From Nemertoderma westbladi (lineage: Eukaryota; Xenacoelomorpha; Nemertodermatida; Nemertodermatidae), in assembly GCA_032718475.1 (NCBI GenBank), contig JAUCBJ010007214.1, positions 62,001 to 126,000 of the forward strand: DNA of 64,000 nt. The letters run 5' to 3'. The notes beneath the pieces are model-generated. The model was not told where the DNA came from, ran no database searches, and saw only the letters and a list, made by a program, of their open reading frames with translations. The position numbers and the translations under genes are program-made. Of the stretch, positions 41,901-52,457 are shown piece by piece; the stretch's first letter is position 1; every line of letters starts with the position of its first letter.

Positions 41901-44900
41901 CTTATTAGTGGACTGTTATTGTGCCCGTGCTATTTGTGAGTTACCCTTATTAGTGGACTGTTATTGTGCCCGTGCTATTTGTGAGTTACCCTTATTAGTT
42001 GATTGTTATTGTGCCCGTGCTATTTGTGAGTTATCCTTATTAGTGGACTGTTATTGTGCCCGTGCTATTTGTGAGTTATCCTTATTAGTTGATTGTTATT
42101 GTGCCCGTGCTATTTGTGAGTTATCCTTATTAGTTGATTGTTATTGTGCCCGTGCTATTTGTGAGTTATCCTTATTAGTGGACTGTTATTGTGCCCGTGC
42201 TATTTGTGAGTTACCCTTATTAGTGGACTGTTATTGTGCCCGTGCTATTTGTGAGTTACCCTTATTAGTGGACTGTTATTGTGCCCGTGCTATTTGTGAG
42301 TTACCCTTATTAGTTGATTGTTATTGTGCCCGTGCTATTTGTGAGTTATCCTTATTAGTGGACTGTTATTGTGCCCGTGCTATTTGTGAGTTATCCTTAT
42401 TAGTTGATTGTTATTGTGCCCGTGCTATTTGTGAGTTGTCCTTATTAGTGGACTGTTATTGTGCCCGTGCTATTTGTGAGTTACCCTTATTAGTGGACTG
42501 TTATTGTGCCCGTGCTATTTGTGAGTTACCCTTATTAGTTGATTGTTATTGTGCCCGTGCTATTTGTGAGTTACCCTTATTAGTGGACTGTTATTGTGCC
42601 CGTGCTATTTGTGAGTTACCCTTATTAGTTGATTGTTATTGTGCCCGTGCTATTTGTGAGTTATCCTTATTAGTGGACTGTTATTGTGCCCGTGCTATTT
42701 GTGAGTTACCCTTATTAGTGGACTGTTATTGTGCCCGTGCTATTTGTGAGTTACCCTTATTAGTGGACTGTTATTGTGCCCGTGCTATTTGTGAGTTACC
42801 CTTATTAGTGGACTGTTATTGTGCCCGTGCTATTTGTGAGTTACCCTTATTAGTTGATTGTTATTGTGCCCGTGCTATTTGTGAGTTATCCTTATTAGTG
42901 GACTGTTATTGTGCCCGTGCTATTTGTGAGTTACCCTTATTAGTTGATTGTTATTGTGCCCGTGCTATTTGTGAGTTATCCTTATTAGTGGACTGTTATT
43001 GTGCCCGTGTTATTTGTGAGTTACCCTTATTAGTGGACTGTTATTGTGCCCGTGCTATTTGTGAGTTACCCTTATTAGTGGACTGTTATTGTGCCCGTGC
43101 TATTTGTGAGTTACCCTTATTAGTGGACTGTTATTGTGCCCGTGCTATTTGTGAGTTACCCTTATTAGTTGATTGTTATTGTGCCCGTGCTATTTGTGAG
43201 TTATCCTTATTAGTGGACTGTTATTGTGCCCGTGCTATTTGTGAGTTACCCTTATTAGTGGACTGTTATTGTGCCCGTGCTATTTGTGAGTTACCCTTAT
43301 TAGTGGACTGTTATTGTGCCCGTGCTATTTGTGAGTTACCCTTATTAGTGGACTGTTATTGTGCCCGTGCTATTTGTGAGTTACCCTTATTAGTTGATTG
43401 TTATTGTGCCCGTGCTATTTGTGAGTTATCCTTATTAGTGGACTGTTATTGTGCCCGTGCTATTTGTGAGTTACCCTTATTAGTGGACTGTTATTGTGCC
43501 CGTGCTATTTGTGAGTTACCCTTATTAGTGGACTGTTATTGTGCCCGTGCTATTTGTGAGTTACCCTTATTAGTGGACTGTTATTGTGCCCGTGCTATTT
43601 GTGAGTTACCCTTATTAGTTGATTGTTATTGTGCCCGTGCTATTTGTGAGTTATCCTTATTAGTGGACTGTTATTGTGCCCGTGCTATTTGTGAGTTACC
43701 CTTATTAGTTGATTGTTATTGTGCCCGTGCTATTTGTGAGTTATCCTTATTAGTGGACTGTTATTGTGCCCGTGCTATTTGTGAGTTACCCTTATTAGTG
43801 GACTGTTATTGTGCCCGTGCTATTTGTGAGTTACCCTTATTAGTGGACTGTTATTGTGCCCGTGCTATTTGTGAGTTACCCTTATTAGTGGACTGTTATT
43901 GTGCCCGTGCTATTTGTGAGTTACCCTTATTAGTGGACTGTTATTGTGCCCGTGCTATTTGTGAGTTACCATTATTAGTTGATTGTTATTGTGCCCGTGC
44001 TATTTGTGAGTTATCCTTATTAGTGGACTGTTATTGTGCCCGTGCTATTTGTGAGTCACCCTTATTAGTTGATTGTTATTGTGCCCGTGCTATTTGTGAG
44101 TTATCCTTATTAGTGGACTGTTATTGTGCCCGTGCTATTTGTGAGTTACCCTTATTAGTGGACTGTTATTGTGCCCGTGCTATTTGTGAGTTACCCTTAT
44201 TAGTGGACTGTTATTGTGCCCGTGCTATTTGTGAGTTACCCTTATTAGTGGACTGTTATTGTGCCCGTGCTATTTGTGAGTTACCCTTATTAGTTGATTG
44301 TTATTGTGCCCGTGCTATTTGTGAGTTATCCTTATTAGTGGACTGTTATTGTGCCCGTGTTATTTGTGAGTTATCCTTATTAGTTGATTGTTATTGTGCC
44401 CGTGCTATTTGTGAGTTGTCCTTATTAGTGGACTGTTATTGTGCCCGTGCTATTTGTGAGTTACCCTTATTAGTGGACTGTTATTGTGCCCGTGCTATTT
44501 GTGAGTTACCCTTATTAGTTGATTGTTATTGTGCCCGTGCTATTTGTGAGTTACCCTTATTAGTGGACTGTTATTGTGCCCGTGCTATTTGTGAGTTACC
44601 CTTATTAGTTGATTGTTATTGTGCCCGTGCTATTTGTGAGTTATCCTTATTAGTGGACTGTTATTGTGCCCGTGCTATTTGTGAGTTACCCTTATTAGTG
44701 GACTGTTATTGTGCCCGTGCTATTTGTGAGTTACCCTTATTAGTGGACTGTTATTGTGCCCGTGCTATTTGTGAGTTACCCTTATTAGTGGACTGTTATT
44801 GTGCCCGTGCTATTTGTGAGTTACCCTTATTAGTTGATTGTTATTGTGCCCGTGCTATTTGTGAGTTATCCTTATTAGTGGACTGTTATTGTGCCCGTGC

Positions 44901-47240
44901 TATTTGTGAGTTACCCTTATTAGTTGATTGTTATTGTGCCCGTGCTATTTGTGAGTTATCCTTATTAGTGGACTGTTATTGTGCCCGTGCTATTTGTGAG
45001 TTACCCTTATTAGTGGACTGTTATTGTGCCCGTGCTATTTGTGAGTTACCCTTATTAGTGGACTGTTATTGTGCCCGTGCTATTTGTGAGTTACCCTTAT
45101 TAGTGGACTGTTATTGTGCCCGTGCTATTTGTGAGTTACCCTTATTAGTTGATTGTTATTGTGCCCGTGCTATTTGTGAGTTATCCTTATTAGTGGACTG
45201 TTATTGTGCCCGTGCTATTTGTGAGTTACCCTTATTAGTGGACTGTTATTGTGCCCGTGCTATTTGTGAGTTACCCTTATTAGTGGACTGTTATTGTGCC
45301 CGTGCTATTTGTGAGTTACCCTTATTAGTGGACTGTTATTGTGCCCGTGCTATTTGTGAGTTACCCTTATTAGTGGACTGTTATTGTGCCCGTGACATTT
45401 GTGAGTTACCCTTATTAGTGGACTGTTATTGTGCCCGTGCTATTTGTGAGTTACCCTTATTAGTGGACTCTTATTGTGCCCGTGCTATTTGTGAGTTACC
45501 CTTATTAGTGGACTGTTATTGTGCCCGTGCTATTTGTGAGTTACCCTTATTAGTGGACTGTTATTGTGCCCGTGCTATTTGTGAGTTATCCTTATTAGTG
45601 GACTGTTATTGTGCCCGTGCTATTTGTGAGTTACCCTTATTAGTGGACTGTTATTGTGCCCGTGCTATTTGTGAGTTATCCTTATTAGTGGACTGTTATT
45701 GTGCCCGTGCTATTTGTGAGTTACCCTTATTAGTGGACTGTTATTGTGCCCGTGCTATTTGTGAGTTACCCTTATTAGTGGACTGTTATTGTGCCCGTGC
45801 TATTTGTGAGTTACCCTTATTAGTGGACTGTTATTGTGCCCGTGCTATTTGTGAGTTACCCTTATTAGTGGACTGTTATTGTGCCCGTGCTATTTGTGAG
45901 TTACCCTTATTAGTGGACTGTTATTGTGCCCGTGCTATTTGTGAGTTACCCTTATTAGTGGACTGTTATTGTGCCCGTGCTATTTGTGAGTTACCCTTAT
46001 TAGTGGACTGTTATTGTGCCCGTGCTATTTGTGAGTTACCCTTATTAGTGGACTGTTATTGTGCCCGTGCTATTTGTGAGTTACCCTTATTAGTGGACTG
46101 TTATTGTGCCCGTGCTATTTGTGAGTTACCCTTATTAGTGGACTGTTATTGTGCCCGTGCTATTTGTGAGTTACCCTTATTAGTGGACTGTTATTGTGCC
46201 CGTGCTATTTGTGAGTTGTCCTTATTAGTTGATTGTTATTGTGCCCGTGCTATTTGTGAGTTACCCTTATTAGTGGACTGTTATTGTGCCCGTGCTATTT
46301 GTGAGTTACCCTTATTAGTGGACTGTTATTGTGCCCGTGCTATTTGTGAGTTGTCCTTATTAGTTGATTGTTATTGTGCCCGTGCTATTTGTGAGTTACC
46401 CTTATTAGTGGACTGTTATTGTGCCCGTGCTATTTGTGAGTTGTCCTTATTAGTTGATTGTTATTGTACCCGTGCTATTTGTGAGTTACCCTTATTAGTG
46501 GACTGTTATTGTGCCCGTGCTATTTGTGAGTTACCCTTATTAGTGGACTGTTATTGTGCCCGTGCTATTTGTGAGTTACCCTTATTAGTGGACTGTTATT
46601 GTGCCCGTGCTATTTGTGAGTTACCCGTATTAGTTGATTGTTATTGTGCCCGTGCTATTTGTGAGTTGTCCTTATTAGTTGATTGTTATTGTACCCGTGC
46701 TATTTGTGAGTTACCCTTATTAGTGGATTGTTATTGTGCCCGTGCTATTTGTGAGTTACCCTTATTAGTGGACTGTTATTGTGCCCGTGCTATTTGTGAG
46801 TTGTCCTTATTAGTTGATTGTTATTGTACCCGTGCTATTTGTGAGTTACCCTTATTAGTGGATTGTTATTGTGCCCGTGCTATTTGTGAGTTACCCTTAT
46901 TAGTGGACTGTTATTGTGCCCGTGCTATTTGTGAGTTGTCCTTATTAGTTGATTGTTATTGTACCCGTGCTATTTGTGAGTTACCCTTATTAGTGGATTG
47001 TTATTGTGCCCGTGCTATTTGTGAGTTACCCTTATTAGTGGACTGTTATTGTGCCCGTGCTATTTGTGAGTTGTCCTTATTAGTTGATTGTTATTGTACC
47101 CGTGCTATTTGTGAGTTACCCTTATTAGTGGATTGTTATTGTGCCCGTGCTATTTGTGAGTTACCCTTATTAGTGGACTGTTATTGTGCCCGTGCTATTT
47201 GTGAGTTGTCCTTATTAGTTGATTGTTATTGTGCCCGTGC
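35915..47240. repeat. Satellite array, 45-bp unit, about 250 copies
   Basis: The unit is 45 bp (15 codons in one frame), so the plus strand shows giant artefactual frames repeating DCYCARAICELPLLV. From about 36400 to 41400 more than 100 units are essentially identical. From 41410 to 45600 units carrying TAGTTGATTG and GAGTTATCC variants form a higher-order pattern, often every fifth unit. From about 46200 to 47240 a three-unit (135 bp) pattern with TTGTCC and TTGTACCC variants dominates. A 1-base loss at about 41415 and a 1-base gain at about 41824 shift phase. It ends at about 47240 in CGTGCAATGTAATAG. Confidence 0.97.
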
Positions 47241-47545
47241 AATGTAATAGTTGTATTTTTTTTATTATTATTTTCATTCAATATTTGGTTGCTCCTTTTT
47301 ATTTGGCTTTCTATAAAGGTCAGTTAGTGTTCGTGATGGCTTGTTTTATGTGGAGGGCTGGTGAAGTACAAATAGAACCCTGTTGTTTACGCTGGGACCG
47401 GGATTCGAACCAGGACCTCTCAGGACCGTATCACATGGTAGCATTCCAATCAAACAGCTTCATACCGACCCGCATGGTCCTATATAAACCTCTCGTTGTT
47501 ATCCAACTTCAATTGAAATTAAATATATTTTAATCAAACATACAA
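47241..47545 (-). tRNA. tRNA-like sequence (probably SINE or pseudo-tRNA) in spacer
   Basis: On the minus strand at about 47475-47385, GGTTCGAATCCC (B-box/T-arm) is preceded by an ACC-GGT anticodon-like stem and an AAGCTG...ATGCT D-arm-like segment. The acceptor stem does not pair, so a functional tRNA is unlikely; a tRNA-derived SINE or decayed gene is more probable. The rest of this spacer between satellite and SPAG7 is AT-rich without features. Confidence 0.3.
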
Positions 47546-47551
47546 TTTATT
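47546..47551 (-). terminator. Polyadenylation signal of the SPAG7-like gene
   Basis: AATAAA on the minus strand lies 118 bases beyond the stop codon at 47669 in an AT-rich 3' UTR. It is the first good signal after the stop. Confidence 0.5.
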
Positions 47552-47668
47552 TTGAAATAAAAAATATATTAATAAATACTTTAGATGAACTCAAGTACAA
47601 CAATAATAATAATTAGGAGTATGACAGTATCTTTGAGCAAACGAATTCGGTATATAACTCATCTCATA

Positions 47669-49365
47669 TCAACTAGTCTCTTCCTCTGTATCTTTCGATT
47701 TGACTCGCTTTTTATGCCGAATATCGTTGAGAGTTTGTTCGATGCTGCGTTGGTCCCGTTTCCTATGGGAACTCACCAGCCCATAGGATTGGTTGGCCAC
47801 TGCGGCTATAGCCTCCTCGCTATTGGTTCCCAGGAGGTGGGTGTACTTGGATATGTAACGTTTCTCAGCGGGGGGCTGGGTAACCACACCGGTGGGGGAC
47901 CCGTCTCCTGTACGGGAGGTCTGCTCTCTTTGGGAACTAGTCGAGGGGTTGTACACTTCTCCGCGTCTAAACAAAAATATTGGAGATGAATATTTACAAC
48001 TTCATCTTAAATGAAGTCTGCCATCGTGTGATAACAGATGTACTCGTGTCACTGAGAGCAGATGAACCGAGCAGTATGACGATACTTTATATCCCGCTAA
48101 TAACGTATCTCTCGGGAGATAAAGATCAATCCTTAATCTTGCAGGGGAACAGACCGAAAAACAATGTACCAAGGATTCTGGCAGTAACAAACCTGAGGGC
48201 AGCTAATTCCGTGTCACATGGAAGAAATTCCTTTTTGAACATCAAAACATACTTTTCTGTTTCTTCTTCGCAACATGATTGGCTGTTAAGTCCGGCGATA
48301 TCGGCTGCTTCGTGGGCCATAACCCGACCTGTCTGGTGGAAATTAGTAAACAAATTACTACATAGAAACAAGAAACATTGTTATATTAAATATAAGTAAA
48401 TTACAAGTAATAAAAAAACAAATTAAATTATAAAAACTAAAAAGGTAAACAAATTTAACGTCCATTTCCCGATCAGAAAACATCATATGGATTGGATAAA
48501 ATGTTTCCCGGCTAAATCTTAAAATCACTTCTACTGAACTGTAGTGTATTAATCACTACCTCGGCGAATTGTCAATGTCTTCAATTAATAGAAAGAAGGA
48601 GCAGGTTTACATGGCAACGTTATTCTATATACACAAAACAATAGAACAGGGTACAGTTTATTTTGTTTTGGGAGTAATCAGCTGTTAATTGAATCAATTA
48701 TATCTTGGGGAATGTGTTATTTGATTTAACTGCTCCAAGTTTCCAGTTCAAGAATTTAAACGGCTTCAATAATTCTGGAAAAAATGAAGTTTAACTTAAC
48801 AGTCTAACTGCTACAACTGAACTACAACTTGTTAGGCCACTAAATCAATAACATACTGGATTAGGCTTATTAGGCTAAATACTCACTTTATCCATGGGTT
48901 CGAGTTTCAGACGTTCCAATGTTGGGTCGTTTAGGAACTCAGTGATGGATTTCTGTATTTTTCTACGTATGACGGACAAGTTTGCTTTCTCGAGTTTATC
49001 TTTCTCTTTCGCTGCGGCGCGAAGCTTCCGTTCCTGGAATTAATAGAAACATTAATTACGGTATTCTGTAATTAGAGACTCTACACTGTGTGCTGATATA
49101 CAGAGCAGGAGCATTCATGGACTACTACCGGTAAGAGTAATTAAAAACGATTACAGGATTAGGCCCACCTACTGGACTCGGACTGGTGTAAGACTACGAC
49201 TGAAATACAGAAATAGGTCTTCACATTTACAGTTACCGGTAGGTAAGTTTAAGTTAGCTTGTGAAATATTTTAATGAATAAATCACTAAATGTGACTCTA
49301 ACCTTTGGCGTAAGTGACGGAGGTTTATCCATTTGTCCTAAAATAGATCCAAGAAGGTCGGCCAT
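47669..49365 (-). CDS. SPAG7: SPAG7 homologue (R3H-domain protein), four exons
   Basis: Coding exons are 49365-49303, 49033-48887, 48332-48193 and 47966-47669, all with GT donors and AG acceptors and matching phases (648 bp, 215 codons plus stop). The protein starts MADLLGSILGQMDKPPSL and contains TGRVMAHEAADIAGL, KKEFLPCD, RRGEVYNP, YTHLLGTNSEEA and KRDQRSIEQTLNDIRHKKR, the conserved landmarks of sperm-associated antigen 7. Length is close to the vertebrate protein (~227). The R3H-type nucleic-acid-binding domain lies in roughly residues 45-115, followed by a basic C-terminus. The molecular role of SPAG7 is poorly known; it is a conserved nuclear/cytoplasmic protein. Its start codon is about 230 bp from a TIR transposon and its 3' end about 430 bp from the satellite. 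It looks intact. Confidence 0.92.
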
Positions 49366-49587
49366 AATCTCGGATCTGCTTGTTTGGGCAGTCTGAGAGT
49401 GAGAATACCAACCAAGAATACAGCTACGGTATTACCTATCCTATAGTTCAGTAGTTGTTTTATTGTGAATTGTTATTAGATCTGTAGGTAGATGTTGGCA
49501 ATTAGCAGATTAGGCCTACCTGCTTTGCACCGGCACCAGTACAGCAGTACTGCTAGCAGTACTGTTTCAGTGACGCAATGCAGAGTG
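49366..49587 (-). promoter_or_regulatory. Probable 5' UTR and promoter region of SPAG7 homologue
   Basis: Only 222 bases separate the start codon from the transposon's target duplication, so any core promoter must lie here or inside the transposon. No TATA box at a convincing position; repeated CAGTACTGCTAG-type short palindromes are present at about 49542-49562. Confidence 0.35.
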
Positions 49588-49595
49588 CAGACAAG

Positions 49596-50648
49596 GGGTA
49601 AATCTTTTCGACCTACGCGTAGGCCTACGCGTAGCTACGCGTAGTTTGTAACTTCCATTCCTGTCATTTACCGGTAGGGCCAGACTTACTGCCTTTTTAA
49701 CAACTACGCGTAGGTGTTTTAAAACTACGCGTAGTTATTTTGGAACTACGCGTAGGTATTTTGAAACTACGCGTAGGTGCTACGCGTAGCTACGCGTAGG
49801 TGCTACGCGTAGCAGTCCTGATAACAATGATTTTTCATTTCAGGTCCGGTAAGGTTGAGTTGTTAGGCAAGTATCGGTATATGTCAGGTATCTGATTATC
49901 AGATAAAGGAATAACAGAATCGGAAACTCATATCTCTACATACAGCACTGGTAATAAATAATATTCGGCTCTTTCACATACAAACACAGGATGAATAAAA
50001 AGTAGACTTAAAATTCACGTCTCATGATTCAAGTATCTTTGTTTCCATTGGATTATTGAAATATTCTACAGTAGTAAGCTACCAATCTACCAGTGAAGCT
50101 GATAAATACTGCATAAAATTCAATTGTTTGGTCAAATAACAAGTGCAACCAATCATGGTAGACAATTTAGCCTCCCCCACCCCCTTCCCTTGTTAAGGGG
50201 TTAACATATTAAATATATCCTTGCCCTATCGTGAACACAGGCAATAAAAAGCATAGAGAATCGATAAGAACCATCGGCCTATTTCCTTTGTAAACTATTT
50301 TTGAACTCTAAACATTATTACCGGTAACACATTTTAGCACCCGCAACGCATGAAGTGAAGAGTAGTCTTAGCGTATTCCTCTATATAGAGTATACAGGTA
50401 TAGGATGCATTACTGTTTAAAGCATTTGATGGTTGTGGGTTGTTTATTGAACATACCGTATGGTCTTATTTTAATACTGAACCGCTTGGAATACGTTGGC
50501 CTACTAATGATAAACGACATAGTTATGGGTAGGACCTACGCGTAGTTATACGTAGCACCTACGCGTAGTTAATGCTAAAACTCTGAAACTGGTGATACTG
50601 TATATGACCCAATGTTGCGAACTACGCGTAGGTCGAAAAGATTTACCC
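49596..50648. mobile_element. Non-autonomous TIR transposon, 8-bp target duplication (hAT-like)
   Basis: A perfect 27-bp terminal inverted repeat (49596-49622 and 50622-50648) begins GGGTAAATCTTTTCGACC and ends in the palindrome CTACGCGTAG. The 8-bp duplication CAGACAAG flanks it at 49588-49595 and 50649-50656. Thirteen copies of CTACGCGTAG cluster near the ends (three at 49612-49644, seven at 49704-49813, three at 50534-50631). There is no transposase ORF. Eight-bp duplications are typical of hAT and a few other superfamilies; subterminal motif arrays are the usual transposase binding sites. Confidence 0.85.
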
Positions 50649-50843
50649 CAGACAAGTATTGATTAAATGAATGGATGGTTCCCGCGGGAAATTTGAAGGG
50701 ATAAAAGCAGTGCTACTAGCATATTGCTGTATTGTCCTTTCGGGTGGATTTTATCCCCCCTAATACCGATGTTAGTCGGTTACTTAGCGATAGTGAAGTA
50801 AAAGTAAAGTGATCGGTGAACGTGGAGGCTACCATAAAGGCTC

Positions 50844-50936
50844 ATCTCCCTTGGCTGTTGCCTCTTAGGCTGGGGAGGGCGCCATACACTATCTCCCTTG
50901 GCTGTTGCCTCTTAGCTGGGGAGGGCGCCATACACT
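50844..50936. repeat. Two 46-47 bp direct repeats
   Basis: ATCTCCCTTGGCTGTTGCC...GGGCGCCATACACT occurs twice in tandem, differing by one G. Confidence 0.8.
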
Positions 50937-51247
50937 GTACAGTCACTGTACAGTCACTGTACAGTCACTGTACAGTGACTGTACAGTGACTGTACAGTGA
51001 CTGTACAGTGACTACAGGTGACTGTACAGTGACTACAGGTGACTGTACAGTGACTACAGGTGACTGTACAGTGACTGTACAGTGACTGTACAGTGACTGT
51101 ACAGTCACTGTACAGTGACTGTACAGTGACTACAGGTGACTGTACAGTGACTACAGGTGACTGTACAGTGACTACAGGTGACTGTACAGTGACTACAGGT
51201 GACTGTACAGTGACTGTACAGTGACTGTACAGTGACTGTACAGTGAC
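50937..51247. repeat. Short tandem palindromic repeat, GTACAGTGACT units
   Basis: About thirty 10-11 bp units (ACTGTACAGTG with orientation switching between TCACTGTACAG and TGACTGTACAG, and ACTACAGGTG variants). The block 51000-51060 is repeated at 51118-51205. The palindromic core can form hairpins or cruciforms. Confidence 0.85.
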
Positions 51248-51254
51248 TACTGCT

Positions 51255-52035
51255 GTACGTGTCTATTCTGCCTCCCCAATGACAAATGGTTTGGGACACC
51301 TGAACCGAGACCCCTTATCATCATCGCTGCCAATGATATACCGATTCGCACGTGCAATCCCACAACTTCTACAGTAAGGGACTGATTATTCACACAGGTA
51401 TACCGCGCAACTGCGGTAGTGATTTCGTTGCAACCAACCATCTCGCTATCAATGTTGGTGGACGCAGACTCCCGGATCTCCATCATACAGTATGTCCATT
51501 ATTCCATCAAGCATGATTAAATCACCCGGACAACCTTCATTGTTCTAGGCCTACACCTTGTTGACATGCCCCTAGGAGATGGGACTGGTCCCAGGTCCCA
51601 GCCTTATCTGCGAGGTTTCTATGAACCATGTTGTTGCTCCCTGTTGTTCCCCACGAATGGAACATAAGAATCTTCGATGCCATCCAATGGTCTGACCCAT
51701 ACTGGCCCTCGCCAAAAACATTTCGCAATCTCATCCAGGTTTGTCTAGCACCATATGAAAGCGGACGTGCGTAATTGGGCCCAGGAGTGCCACGCCAGTC
51801 ATAGTAAGATTATCTACCATGTCGCTACCCTCTCAAGCACCATCCAGCCCCACAGATCATCAAAACAAGAGTCTCCATGTTGACCTCATTGGGCCCTACT
51901 GGAATCAGTACGAAAACACTATTTACCATCACTGACCGAGTTTCACTCAGGGCCCCTGGAAGATGCGACGTCTGAGATTCTTTATCCGGTTCTGGTTAAC
52001 TAGGTTTGGTATCCCAGAAATTTAGGAAAGCAAAG
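51255..52035 (+). pseudogene. Decayed Ty3/Gypsy pol fragment (protease and integrase)
   Basis: Pieces in different frames are recognisable in order: LIIIAANDIPIRT (protease end, ~51314-51352), IFDAIQWSDPYW (integrase zinc domain, ~51672-51707), an ECHAS...HVATLSSTIQP segment, HVDLIGPYW with the first DDE-type Asp (~51879), TITDRVSL (~51926) and FIRFWLTRFGIPE (~51978-52016). RT and RNase H are absent, so an internal deletion preceded decay. It has no relation to the BEL-like element. Confidence 0.6.
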
Positions 52036-52457
52036 AAATTTAGGGGGTTTTCACAGTTTTGTCACAATTTCACCTCTCTATGTCGCTAACCATTCCATTC
52101 CATATATTTAAATGATATGATATTATACTGTAGATCTCGATTTTCAACTCGTTTTATATGCTGATGAAATCGTTCTTATTTTCTATCGTAAGGTAGAGAG
52201 TCCTGTGATGATTTATTGGGTGATTAAGGGAGGGACAGTTAAAAGCGAAATAATACATGGCTTATTTTATTATTCTATACTAGGGCTTATACTGTATTAT
52301 TTATTCATATTCAAATACAGCACATAAAGGATATTGAGGATATTACTAATCTACATTATAATCGTTGAAACCAAAGTTTACAACAGAACGCTATTCCCGC
52401 CGATTATTAGCATTTACTTTCTGAAATATTTAATTCGTTTCCCACCGATGTTCGATT
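52036..52457. other. AT-rich, unassigned
   Basis: No gene seen. This would include the 3' UTR of the minus-strand gene model that follows. Confidence 0.4.

Noticed and set aside
35915-47240. CRISPR-like or centromeric array claim
   Set aside because: No spacers; centromere identity cannot be shown from sequence alone.
35923-47247. Giant ORFs (1844, 130 and 1809 codons) of DCYCARAICELPLLV repeats
   Set aside because: They are the 45-bp satellite read in its only stop-free frame; no start context, unit length is a multiple of three, so openness is automatic.
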